Shown here piece by piece: positions 8,452 to 15,056 of a stretch of 20,692 nucleotides of DNA. A program made the translations under genes and the position numbers. The stretch's first letter is position 1. Every line of letters begins with the position of its first letter. Source of the stretch: an uncultured Bifidobacterium sp. (lineage in GTDB: Bacteria; Actinomycetota; Actinomycetes; Actinomycetales; Bifidobacteriaceae); assembly GCF_949292005.1 (NCBI RefSeq), contig NZ_CASEXV010000079.1, positions 1 to 20,692 on the forward strand, written 5' to 3'. The notes below the pieces were generated by a model. That model ran no database searches, was not told where the DNA came from, and worked only from the letters and a program-made list of their open reading frames with translations.

Positions 8452-9852
8452 CTACCGTAGTTCGAGCGCGTCCAAGGCGTCGCCGAGTGTGGACACCTCG
8501 ACAAGGCGTATGCTCGTCGACGAGTCGGTTCCGCCTGCGGAGGAGCCTCCACGGCCACGGGGCACGATGGCGGTGGAGAATCCCAGTCTGGAGGCTTCGG
8601 AGATGCGGTGGGACAGCCGCGGGACCGGCCTGACCTGACCGGTCAGCGAGATTTCTCCGATGGCGCACGTGGTTCGTCGCAGAGGCTTGCCTGATGCCGC
8701 GCTCGCGAGAGCGGCGATAATCGCGAGATCGCATGAGGGCTCCTTCGCGACACCCCCTGCGATTGTGGACACATAGAGATCGCGATCCAACAGATTGACG
8801 CGGCCATGCCGGTACAGAACCGCGGTGAGCATGGCTATCCGATTGGGATCAACCCCGTTCGTGGCGCGCCGCGGCGTGGGAAGCACGGATGACGTCACCA
8901 GCGCCTGAATCTCGATGGGCAGGCTTCGGTGCCCATCAATGGTGAAGGTCACGCACGCGCCGTCGGTGGGAACGTCTGAAGGGGAGAGGAAAAGCCCCGC
9001 GGGATCGGTCACTTCGGCGATTCCCTCTCCCGCCATGTCGAAGCATCCAACCTCATCGGTGGGGCCGAAACGGTTCTTGACCGCGCGAAGAAGTCGAAGT
9101 GCCGTCTGCGACTCGCCTTCGAACTGGCAGACGACGTCCACCAGATGCTCCAAGGTGCGTGGCCCCGCGACGGATCCATCCTTTGTGACATGCCCGACGA
9201 GGAGAAGAGGACAGTCCAGCGTCTTCGCTGCCTCGACAAGGGCGCCAGTGACGGCCCGCACCTGGGATGATCCGCCTGGGACACCGTCGATGTCCGACGA
9301 GGAAACCGTCTGCACCGAATCGATGATGGCAAGCATGGGGCGCGTGGTCCTGAGAACGGTCAACGCCGTCGAGACGTCCGTCGTCGAGGAGAGCAACAGA
9401 TTGGGGGTCTCCGCGCCCACACGCGATGCCCTCATGCGAATCTGGGCCAATGATTCCTCGCCCGACACATAGAGAACCGCGGAGTCGGGATTTCTGGCCG
9501 CTATGGTGGCGGCGGTCTCCAGAAGAAGCGTGGATTTCCCTATACCCGGTTCACCTGCCACAAGGACTACCGATCCGGGAACGATTCCTCCGCCGAGAAC
9601 GCGGTCGAACTCATGGAAACCTGTGGGTATGCGCAGCGACTGCCGCAGGTCGACATCGGTGATGGGGGTTGGGGCGACAATGTCCCGCGCCGTGCCCGGC
9701 CGTGAGGAATCACGGCGTGACGCGCCGGGGATGGGAGGCGCCTCCCGGAATTCCTCCACGGTTCCCCATTGGCCGCATTCGGGGCACCGTCCGTACCATT
9801 TCGGACCGCTCCACCCGCATTCTGAGCACAGGAACTGCGTCGTTTTGGCCAT
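8452..9852 (-). CDS. radA: DNA repair protein RadA (Sms), recombination helicase-like ATPase
   Basis: RadA is a RecA-like hexameric ATPase that drives branch migration and processing of recombination intermediates. The 466-residue protein begins with a four-Cys zinc finger (Cys9, 12, 23, 26). It has a RecA-type core with Walker A GEPGIGKST at 100-108 and the diagnostic KNRFG motif. The C-terminus is a Lon-protease-like domain (from about residue 290) of the type that acts as a scaffold. I choose ATG at 9852 (MAKTTQFLC...) because homologs start just before the zinc finger; the frame is open to 9924 but the extra residues look random. No Shine-Dalgarno is evident, and a TACCGT hexamer lies 8 bases before the ATG, so the mRNA may be nearly leaderless. 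Its stop lies 1 bp from that of ribF on the other strand. Confidence 0.95.
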   Translation of the reverse strand: MAKTTQFLCSECGWSGPKWYGRCPECGQWGTVEEFREAPPIPGASRRDSSRPGTARDIVAPTPITDVDLRQSLRIPTGFHEFDRVLGGGIVPGSVVLVAGEPGIGKSTLLLETAATIAARNPDSAVLYVSGEESLAQIRMRASRVGAETPNLLLSSTTDVSTALTVLRTTRPMLAIIDSVQTVSSSDIDGVPGGSSQVRAVTGALVEAAKTLDCPLLLVGHVTKDGSVAGPRTLEHLVDVVCQFEGESQTALRLLRAVKNRFGPTDEVGCFDMAGEGIAEVTDPAGLFLSPSDVPTDGACVTFTIDGHRSLPIEIQALVTSSVLPTPRRATNGVDPNRIAMLTAVLYRHGRVNLLDRDLYVSTIAGGVAKEPSCDLAIIAALASAASGKPLRRTTCAIGEISLTGQVRPVPRLSHRISEASRLGFSTAIVPRGRGGSSAGGTDSSTSIRLVEVSTLGDALDALELR

Positions 9853-9876
9853 ACCGATAAACGGTAGACGATTTTG

Positions 9877-9900
9877 GCGACAAAGCTTTTTCCTTGTCGC
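9877..9900. promoter_or_regulatory. Inverted repeat in the radA divergent control region
   Basis: GCGACAA (9877-9883) and TTGTCGC (9894-9900) are perfect complements separated by 10 bases. The repeat begins 25 bases upstream of the radA start and about 50 bases from the divergent gene. Spacing and position suit a dimeric repressor or activator site, or a hairpin in a transcript leader. It does not resemble the actinobacterial LexA box as I know it. Confidence 0.4.
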
Positions 9901-9948
9901 GTATGCGTATGGATGTTTGCACACGGCAGGTCAGGTGATTGTGCAAGA

Positions 9949-10593
9949 ATGAGGTCCATGTCGAGTACTCGAGCATCCTCTTCCCATGCCAAATTGACCG
10001 TCGCGGTGGCCATCGCCGCCTTGGTGGTTGTCGTTGCCGTGCTATCCGCGTTCGTGTGGCCCGGGTGGGCTCTGGGCGGATCAGGGTCGAGTGCGTCATC
10101 CTCGACCGCTTCGGCGTCATCCTCGTCCGGGAAAAGCACATCGACGGAGGCGTCGACGCCCACCATCTCCGCGTCGGCCCTTCCCGCGGACTCCACAAGC
10201 CTTCTCAAGGCCATGCCGGACAGCGTGCTGAACTATGCGCGGACCGAAGCCTCGCCCAGTGCGACATGGACGTCGGCGTCGCCTTTGGAGGAATACACGT
10301 TGACGTATTCCACGGGCAAGGACTCCCTTAACGTCACGATGATCGTCGCCCAGTGGTCCACGTCCGACTCCGCGAAGTCGCAGTACACCTCGCTGACATC
10401 CGCGCAGACGGGCAAGACCATCGCGGAAGGATCGATTAAGGTTTCCGGATCATCGACGGGAAGCTATGTGGTCAAACAGGATTCGTCGGATTCGAAGCAG
10501 GCCATAGCCATCTGGCAGAACGACACCGCCGTGTTCCAGGTCACGGGTTTGAGGGCGTCCGTCCTGAGGTTCTATCAGAAGTTCCCGATGTAG
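9949..10593 (+). CDS. Membrane-anchored Ser-rich protein, function unknown
   Basis: This is about 214 residues from ATG 9949, or 211 from ATG 9958. AGGTGAT at 9933-9939 and GAGG at 9951-9954 are both imperfectly spaced ribosome sites, so the start is uncertain. A short basic/Ser N-terminus precedes a hydrophobic segment at about 16-37 (LTVAVAIAALVVVVAVLSAF), probably a signal anchor. A Ser/Thr/Ala-rich linker (about 42-70) follows, then a compact domain of about 140 residues with alternating beta-strand-like segments ending at FYQKFPM. This implies a single-pass protein with an extracytoplasmic C-terminal domain. I recognise no catalytic motif. It is divergent from radA and lies before the bS22 gene, which has its own promoter. 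Confidence 0.75.
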   Translation: MRSMSSTRASSSHAKLTVAVAIAALVVVVAVLSAFVWPGWALGGSGSSASSSTASASSSSGKSTSTEASTPTISASALPADSTSLLKAMPDSVLNYARTEASPSATWTSASPLEEYTLTYSTGKDSLNVTMIVAQWSTSDSAKSQYTSLTSAQTGKTIAEGSIKVSGSSTGSYVVKQDSSDSKQAIAIWQNDTAVFQVTGLRASVLRFYQKFPM

Positions 10594-10632
10594 GTTCCGG
10601 ACAAGACGTTCCGTCTATCGTGGGGAACGCCA

Positions 10633-10662
10633 TTCACACTAGTCCCCGTGCGCGTGTATTAT
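10633..10662 (+). promoter_or_regulatory. Promoter of the bS22 gene
   Basis: TTCACA (10633-10638) and TATTAT (10657-10662) each differ by one base from the housekeeping -35 and -10 consensus, with an 18-base spacer. The predicted start is near 10669, giving a leader of about 35 bases before the ATG at 10704. It is the best-looking sigma70-type promoter in the window. Confidence 0.65.
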
Positions 10663-10703
10663 TGGGCAAGTTGCAGTCTTTCGAATAGGAATGGAGGCTT
10701 CCG

Positions 10704-10793
10704 ATGGGTTCGGTCATCAAGAAGCGTCGCAAGCGTATGAGCAAGAAGAAGCATCGCAAATTGCTGCGTAAGACCCGTCACCAGCGCAAGTAG
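10704..10793 (+). CDS. Small ribosomal protein bS22 (AURKAIP1/COX24-domain mini protein)
   Basis: Translation gives 29 residues, M-G-S-V-I-K-K-R-R-K-R-M-S-K-K-K-H-R-K, then LLRKTRHQRK and a TAG stop. This is nearly identical to the tiny, very basic protein known as bS22 in mycobacterial ribosomes, a COX24/AURKAIP1-type sequence that binds the 30S subunit. It is slightly shorter than the mycobacterial form, which as I recall continues with a few more residues ending in KLGK. GGAGG at 10693-10697 with a 6-base spacer supports the ATG. A good promoter precedes it, so it is probably an independent and highly expressed unit. Its length makes it easy to miss in automated calling. Confidence 0.9.
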   Translation: MGSVIKKRRKRMSKKKHRKLLRKTRHQRK

Positions 10794-10956
10794 TAGTGAC
10801 GGTCGGTCCTCAAGGGATGCTCGTGCGTAAAGCGATGACGCGGAACCGGAGGATGATGAAGTAAGGCGCGGTTGTTTGTCAATCGTCGTGGATAAGAGGT
10901 GCGTTGCTGTGTCGGCATTGGTCCGGCATGGTGGCGCGCCTCTTGTGTATGCCGCC

Positions 10957-10996
10957 TTACGCATTACCGCTGTTTGCTTACGCCACCGCTGTTTGC
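10957..10996. repeat. Imperfect tandem duplication of about 20 bp
   Basis: TTACGC-ATT-ACCGCTGTTTGC (10957-10977) is followed directly by TTACGC-C-ACCGCTGTTTGC (10978-10996). The 12-base core ACCGCTGTTTGC is identical in both. It looks like a recent local duplication in non-coding DNA. Confidence 0.8.
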
Positions 10997-11096
10997 ATGC
11001 GTCCGTATGACATTGGCGGTGTACGCATTCCCGGAGTCCCGGACCCGAGTCCGGCAGTCCCATGGATGGCGTGTTGTGTGCGTTTGCGAAAGACGT

Positions 11097-11153
11097 ATCC
11101 CCGTCGCTGGCCGATGCCTTATGACGGGGATGTGGCGGTGCGGATGCCACCGC
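11097..11153 (-). terminator. Paired hairpins, possible rpiA terminator
   Basis: GCGGTG (11135-11140) pairs with CACCGC (11148-11153) around a 7-base loop. ATCCCCGTC (11097-11105) pairs perfectly with GACGGGGAT (11123-11131) around a 17-base loop. In the rpiA direction they begin about 37 bases after the stop codon. Neither is followed by a clear T run, so termination is an inference from stem strength and position, and they could act on either strand. Confidence 0.4.
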
Positions 11154-11189
11154 GGATTGTTCCGGGGCTCCTATCTTCTTCCGCCTCGC

Positions 11190-11903
11190 CTATTTCTTTT
11201 GGCTGTTTTTGAAGGGGTTCACCAATGTCCGGGGTCCTTGTGGATCTCCTACTATGACCGTGTCCACCATGTTCAGGAACAGCCCATGCTCGACCACGCC
11301 AACGGTGGTGATAAGGTCCTCAGCGAGTTCCTGGGGCTTGTCGATTCGGCCAAGATGAAGATCGACGACGAAGTTGTTCTCGTCGGTCCGAACTTCGACC
11401 CCGTTCGCGTCCTTGCGGAGCGTCGGCTTGTATCCGCGTGTCTCGAAACGCCGGATGACGTGTCCGGCGCCGAAGGGAATCACCTCGACGGGAAGCGGGA
11501 ACCGCCCGATCGTGTCGACGACTTTGGACTGGTCGACAATCCAGACCACGCGATTCGAATTGGTGGCGACGATCTTCTCCCAGAGCAGCGCCGCGCCACC
11601 TCCTTTGATTCCGTTGAAGTTGGCGTCGACCTCATCTGCGCCGTCGATCGTCACGTCGATGTGGTCGACATCGTCGATGTCGACAATGCGAATGCCGTAC
11701 AATTCGGCCTGCTCTTGGGTGCGGCGTGATGTGGTGACTCCGGTGAACGACAGCCCCTCCTCCTTCACCCTTCTCCCGAGCTCATCGACCAGGAAGCGAA
11801 CGGTAGACCCCGTTCCCAATCCCGCCACCATGCCGTCGGTGACCAATGATGCCGCTTCGATTCCTGCGGCCTTCTTCAAAGCGTCCTGCTGTGCCTTGTC
11901 CAT
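11190..11903 (-). CDS. rpiA: Ribose-5-phosphate isomerase A
   Basis: RpiA interconverts ribose 5-phosphate and ribulose 5-phosphate. In bifidobacteria this feeds both nucleotide synthesis and the pentose side of the phosphoketolase (bifid) shunt. The 237-residue protein has the family blocks GLGTGSTV (28-35), TSRRTQ (58-63), the DGADEVD loop (Asp87, Asp90) and KGGGAALLWEK (Lys100, Glu109). The last four match E. coli Asp81, Asp84, Lys94 and Glu103 with a constant offset of six, so the active site is intact. AAGGAG lies just before the ATG at 11903. It follows rnhA by about 100 bp in the same direction. A TAGAAT hexamer on the minus strand near 11975 could be its own -10, but no -35 is visible. 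Confidence 0.95.
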   Translation of the reverse strand: MDKAQQDALKKAAGIEAASLVTDGMVAGLGTGSTVRFLVDELGRRVKEEGLSFTGVTTSRRTQEQAELYGIRIVDIDDVDHIDVTIDGADEVDANFNGIKGGGAALLWEKIVATNSNRVVWIVDQSKVVDTIGRFPLPVEVIPFGAGHVIRRFETRGYKPTLRKDANGVEVRTDENNFVVDLHLGRIDKPQELAEDLITTVGVVEHGLFLNMVDTVIVGDPQGPRTLVNPFKNSQKK

Positions 11904-12002
11904 CGTTCTCCTTAGTAGGTTTGATGTTCCGAAAGCGTAGGCGTTCCCGCGATACGTGCGATTACATCGAACGGAATCATTCTATGGTAGGGGGAGGGCA
12001 GA

Positions 12003-12989
12003 TCATGGCGTGGTGACGGAGATGACGAAGGGCTCGTTCTCCACGATCATCGTGCCGTCTCCCTGCACAAGCCCGTCGATTCGCACGATTCCATGGATGC
12101 GCCGAGGTCTGCCGTCGAAGCTGGGACTGCTCTGCGGCGGAGGAGAGAAACGCAGCCTTCCGGACACCGTTAATCTCGCCGATTGCTCCGCGGCCGACGG
12201 CATGTCATGCGATGCGTCGACATCGGACATATCTGCTGGATCGTCCACGTCAGTCGTGTCGTTGTTGCTGTCGGTGTCGGTGGTATCGGCGATACCGGTC
12301 ATGCCGGCATCCCGCGCATCGTTTTCGGTTGCGGGAGGATTCGGTGATGGCCGATCCTCGGGGTCCGACGCGGTGTCGTCTACTCGACCCAGATGATAGT
12401 CATGTGTGGTAATCGATCCATCGAGCAGCATGCGGGCATCAGAGGGAATCGACAGTCCCTTCGCATAGTCCGAGGACATCAACGCCTGCCAGCCCTCCTT
12501 GGGGAGATAACCATCCCGTGAGCCGTCGCGGCAATCCGAGGCGAAGGTGCGCGCCAGATCATCGACCATCTCGTTGCCTGCGTTTCCGGCATGCCCTTTA
12601 ACCCAGGTGAATCTGACCGTCCCCGGACGTCGTGAAATCTCGGCGTCGATGGCCTTGATGAGGGCGTCGTTTTTGACGGGCTTCCCCTGCTTGTTGCGCC
12701 ATCCGTTGCGCTTCCATCCTTTGACCCATGTGGTCGAGCAGTTGATCGCGTACTGTGAGTCCGTTTCGATGATCAGGGGTTCGTTGCCAGGGTGGGCCCG
12801 CAACGCCTCCAGCACGGCGCAGAGCTCCCCTATCTGGTTGGTGCCGTTCGTGGCGCCGCCGGCATCATGGTTGGAGGGATGGTTATGGCCGGAATCGTTT
12901 TCTGAACGCTGATGGTCGGCCCACGCCCATCCCATGGGACCATGCGGATTGGCCAATGCCGATCCATCGGTTGATACGGTGATGGTCAC
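12003..12989 (-). CDS. rnhA: Ribonuclease HI with long C-terminal extension
   Basis: RNase HI cleaves the RNA strand of RNA-DNA hybrids. Numbering from GTG 12989 (328 residues), the four catalytic acids are all present: Asp8 (STDGS), Glu55 (GELCAVLEAL), Asp77 (ETDSQYAIN) and Asp143 (NEMVDDLA). His133 lies in WVKGHAGN. The WVKGWKRNGWRNKQGKPVKN basic-protrusion-like block is also present. I prefer GTG 12989 over the upstream TTG at 13001 because GGAG lies 6 bases before the GTG. The catalytic domain ends near residue 150. A further 180 or so residues follow: a possible small module, an Asp/Thr-rich acidic linker (about 205-265), and a basic C-terminal segment of about 60 residues (RLTVSGRLRF to FVISVTTP). 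E. coli RNase HI is 155 residues, so the extension is notable and its role unknown. Confidence 0.92.
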   Translation of the reverse strand: MTITVSTDGSALANPHGPMGWAWADHQRSENDSGHNHPSNHDAGGATNGTNQIGELCAVLEALRAHPGNEPLIIETDSQYAINCSTTWVKGWKRNGWRNKQGKPVKNDALIKAIDAEISRRPGTVRFTWVKGHAGNAGNEMVDDLARTFASDCRDGSRDGYLPKEGWQALMSSDYAKGLSIPSDARMLLDGSITTHDYHLGRVDDTASDPEDRPSPNPPATENDARDAGMTGIADTTDTDSNNDTTDVDDPADMSDVDASHDMPSAAEQSARLTVSGRLRFSPPPQSSPSFDGRPRRIHGIVRIDGLVQGDGTMIVENEPFVISVTTP

Positions 12990-13032
12990 TGATGTCTCCA
13001 ATTTCTAGAGGTGACGTGATGCGCGGCTCGAA

Positions 13033-13082
13033 GATACCACTGCGCCGTTCGTCTGCTGGATTGACGCGCGCATCGTGGTATC
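13033..13082 (-). other. Stem-loop in the rnhA upstream region
   Basis: GATACCAC (13033-13040) pairs with GTGGTATC (13075-13082). Directly inside, TGCGC (13041-13045) pairs with GCGCA (13068-13072), with a two-base bulge and a loop of about 22 bases. It lies 44 bases upstream of the rnhA GTG. It could form in the rnhA leader or in a readthrough transcript from pgm. Confidence 0.5.
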
Positions 13083-13096
13083 GCCGATCGTGATGC

Positions 13097-13109
13097 CGCA
13101 ATCATTGCG
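13097..13109. promoter_or_regulatory. 13-bp perfect palindrome, possible operator
   Basis: CGCAAT-C-ATTGCG is a perfect palindrome around one central base, midway between the pgm terminator hairpin and the rnhA leader stem-loop. The position suits a regulator of rnhA-rpiA, but no family is recognised. Confidence 0.25.
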
Positions 13110-13122
13110 CGAGCGATAACGG

Positions 13123-13158
13123 AACGCCGGCATCTTCCGTGGAAACAATGCCGGCGTT
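13123..13158 (-). terminator. Hairpin after pgm, probable terminator
   Basis: AACGCCGGCAT (13123-13133) and ATGCCGGCGTT (13148-13158) form an 11-bp perfect stem; TTC/GAA can extend pairing inside the loop. In the pgm direction it begins 47 bases after the stop codon. No T run follows, which is common for hairpin terminators in G+C-rich actinobacteria, so some readthrough into rnhA is possible. Confidence 0.65.
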
Positions 13159-13204
13159 GGATTCGACAAGGGCGACAGCCCCGTGGTGACCGCTCAGGTT
13201 CCGA

Positions 13205-14881
13205 TCAGTCGGACAGCGCCTTGTCGACAACCTGCGTGGCCTCGTCAAGAACCTTGTCCAGAGCATCGGGGGAGACGAAGGACTCGGCGTAGACCTTGTA
13301 GATGTTCTCGGTTCCGGAAGGCCTGGCGGCGAACCAGTTGTTCCGTGTCGTCACCTTGAGGCCGCCGATCTTTGCGCCGTTTCCGGGTGCCTCGGTGAGC
13401 TTCGCGGTGATGTCCTCGCCGGCGAGCTGCGTGGCACTGACGTCGTCGCCGGTGAGCTGCGCGAATTTCTGCTTCTGCTCAAGCGTGGTCGGCGTGTCGA
13501 TCCGGCGGTACCAGCTCTCTCCGAAGCGCGAGACCTGATCCTGGTGGAGCTGGGCCGGATTCTTGCCTGTCCGAGCGGTGATCTCGGCGGCGAGAAGATC
13601 GGGGATCAGGCCATCTTTGTCCGTCGTCCACACATGGCCGTCCTTGCGCAGGAAGCTCATTCCGGAGCTTTCCTCTCCGCCGAACGCGACCTCACCGGAG
13701 AACAGAGGGTCGACGAACCATTTGAATCCCACGGGAACCTCCACAAGACGCGCGCCGATGGATGCCGCCACGCGGTCGATGAGGCTCGACGAGACGAGGG
13801 TCTTTCCGATGCCCGCTTTGGCCGGCCACTGTGGACGGTTGCCCCCGAAAAGGTATTCCACGCAGACGGCGATGTAGTGGTTGGGGTTCATGACTCCCCA
13901 GTTGGGGCACACGATGCCGTGGCGGTCGGCGTCCGGATCGGTTCCCCCCACAAGGTCGTACTTATCCCAGGCCCCCGAGTTCAGGGAGTCCACAAGACCT
14001 TTCATGGCGTATGGAGAGCTTGGATCCATACGGATCTTGCCATCATGGTCGATGGTCATGAAGCTCCATGTGGGGTCGACCTGAGGTCGGACCACGTCGA
14101 TGGACAGGCCGTATTTTTCATTCATCAACGGCCAATAGTTGACCGACGCTCCGCCCAGGGGGTCGATGCCGAGACGCACTCCGGAGGATCTGATGATATC
14201 GAAGTCGATGACGTTGGACAGATCGTCGACATAATGCTCACGGTAGTCGAAACGCTCCACCAGCTCGGATGCGATGGCCTTCTCGTATGGGATGCGTTTG
14301 ATCGATGTGAATGAGCCGAGGAGCTCGTTCGCCCGGGCCGCTATCGCGTTGGTGGCCTCGGCGGGGGCCGGGCCGCCGGTCGGCGGATCGTATTTGAATC
14401 CGCCGTCCGTGGGCGGGTTGTGAGACGGCGTCACCACAATGCCATCGGCCAGATCAGCGCCTGAGAAGCGCTGGGATCCATCGGCGGCGCGGTTGTGGGT
14501 CAGAATTGCCTGCGACACGACAGGGGTGGGGACGAAGTCGTCGCGGGAGTCGATTCGCACTCGAACGCCATTTGCCACGAGCACCTCGATGGCGGTTTTG
14601 GTCGCCGGCTCTGACAGAGCGTGGGTGTCTCGCCCAAGATAAAGAGGACCCGTCACACCTTGGGATGACCGATATTCGGCGATTGCCTGGGTGATGGCCA
14701 CGATGTGGGCCTCGTTGAACGAGGTTTTCAGCGACGATCCGCGGTGTCCCGAGGTGCCGAATATGACACGCTGCTCCGGGATGGTGGGGTCGGGAACCAG
14801 GTCGTAGTACTTGCCTATGACCTCGTCCACGTTGATCAGATCAGCAGGGGTGGCGGGAAGTCCCGCGTTATTTGCAACCAT
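13205..14881 (-). CDS. pgm: Phosphoglucomutase (alpha-D-glucose phosphate specific)
   Basis: Pgm interconverts glucose 1-phosphate and glucose 6-phosphate, linking glycogen and sugar-nucleotide metabolism to catabolism. The 558-residue protein has the N-terminal FGTSGHRG block (41-48), the phosphoserine loop TPSHNP with Ser153, the metal-binding loop DPDADR (Asp315, 317, 319), the sugar-recognition block GGEESSG, and the C-terminal phosphate-binding RPSGTE loop. Length and motifs match the bacterial Pgm family of about 546-560 residues. The start is ATG 14881. There is no proper Shine-Dalgarno; CACAAT sits exactly 6 bases before the ATG, suggesting leaderless transcription. It is divergent from the PTS operon, a sensible neighbour for glucose use. 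Confidence 0.95.
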   Translation of the reverse strand: MVANNAGLPATPADLINVDEVIGKYYDLVPDPTIPEQRVIFGTSGHRGSSLKTSFNEAHIVAITQAIAEYRSSQGVTGPLYLGRDTHALSEPATKTAIEVLVANGVRVRIDSRDDFVPTPVVSQAILTHNRAADGSQRFSGADLADGIVVTPSHNPPTDGGFKYDPPTGGPAPAEATNAIAARANELLGSFTSIKRIPYEKAIASELVERFDYREHYVDDLSNVIDFDIIRSSGVRLGIDPLGGASVNYWPLMNEKYGLSIDVVRPQVDPTWSFMTIDHDGKIRMDPSSPYAMKGLVDSLNSGAWDKYDLVGGTDPDADRHGIVCPNWGVMNPNHYIAVCVEYLFGGNRPQWPAKAGIGKTLVSSSLIDRVAASIGARLVEVPVGFKWFVDPLFSGEVAFGGEESSGMSFLRKDGHVWTTDKDGLIPDLLAAEITARTGKNPAQLHQDQVSRFGESWYRRIDTPTTLEQKQKFAQLTGDDVSATQLAGEDITAKLTEAPGNGAKIGGLKVTTRNNWFAARPSGTENIYKVYAESFVSPDALDKVLDEATQVVDKALSD

Positions 14882-14887
14882 GCCTTT

Positions 14888-14893
14888 ATTGTG
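14888..14893 (-). promoter_or_regulatory. Possible -10 element giving a leaderless pgm mRNA
   Basis: On the minus strand CACAAT is followed by six bases and then the pgm ATG. That spacing would start transcription at or next to the A of the start codon. No clear -35 is visible. Confidence 0.35.
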
Positions 14894-14934
14894 CCACGGG
14901 ACCGCGATAGGAATGTGACGATATGTGTATTTGT

Positions 14935-14953
14935 ATTCGCATCATGGGCGAAT
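14935..14953. promoter_or_regulatory. Inverted repeat upstream of the PTS promoter
   Basis: ATTCGC (14935-14940) and GCGAAT (14948-14953) are complementary arms with a 7-base spacer. The repeat lies about 23 bases upstream of the proposed PTS -35 and about 55 bases upstream of pgm. It could be a sugar-responsive regulator site, but arms this short can arise by chance. Confidence 0.3.
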
Positions 14954-14975
14954 CGCATGAATGAAAGAGGAGGTT

Positions 14976-15004
14976 TTGTGTATCCGGACCGTAATGGCTA
15001 CAAT
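14976..15004 (+). promoter_or_regulatory. Promoter of the PTS-antiterminator operon
   Basis: TACAAT at 14999-15004 is a good -10 and is preceded, with a 17-base gap, by TTGTGT (14976-14981), a weak -35 keeping only the TTG. Transcription would start near 15011, 16 bases before the antiterminator element, the usual arrangement for RAT-controlled leaders. Confidence 0.5.
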
Positions 15005-15026
15005 CAGGGTGGATTCATTATTTGCA

Positions 15027-15056
15027 GGGTTGCAAGTTCGTTAAGGACGCAAAACC
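15027..15056 (+). promoter_or_regulatory. Ribonucleic antiterminator (RAT) element for LicT/BglG protein
   Basis: This 30-base element begins GGGTTG and ends GCAAAACC, like the known RAT pattern GGATTG...GCAAAACC. It can fold as a broken hairpin. GG (15027-15028) pairs with CC (15055-15056), TTGC (15030-15033) with GCAA (15049-15052), and GTTC (15036-15039) with GGAC (15045-15048, one G-U pair) around the loop GTTAA. Asymmetric internal loops lie where RATs have them. Its 3' strand shares AAAACC with the 5' arm of the terminator that follows, so the two structures exclude each other. The cognate antiterminator is encoded in the same operon. Confidence 0.82.

Larger units (their letters stand above)
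10794..11189. other. Non-coding stretch with hairpins between bS22 and rpiA
   Basis: I find no credible gene in these 396 bases; the open frames on either strand have atypical composition and no recognisable features. The stretch holds an imperfect tandem duplication (10957-10996), a tetraloop hairpin CCGGAC-CCGA-GTCCGG (11039-11054), and a pair of larger hairpins (11097-11153) that may end the minus-strand rpiA transcript. It could contain 3' untranslated regions of the two converging genes or an unannotated small RNA; no promoter is convincing enough to choose. Confidence 0.55.

Noticed and set aside
10659..11150. 163-codon minus-strand frame over the bS22 gene
   Set aside because: It lies antisense to a well-supported gene and its promoter and runs through a duplicated non-coding region; no recognisable domain.
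10899..11729. 276-codon plus-strand frame overlapping rpiA
   Set aside because: More than half is antisense to rpiA and the rest is non-coding; RpiA has a complete active site and ribosome site.
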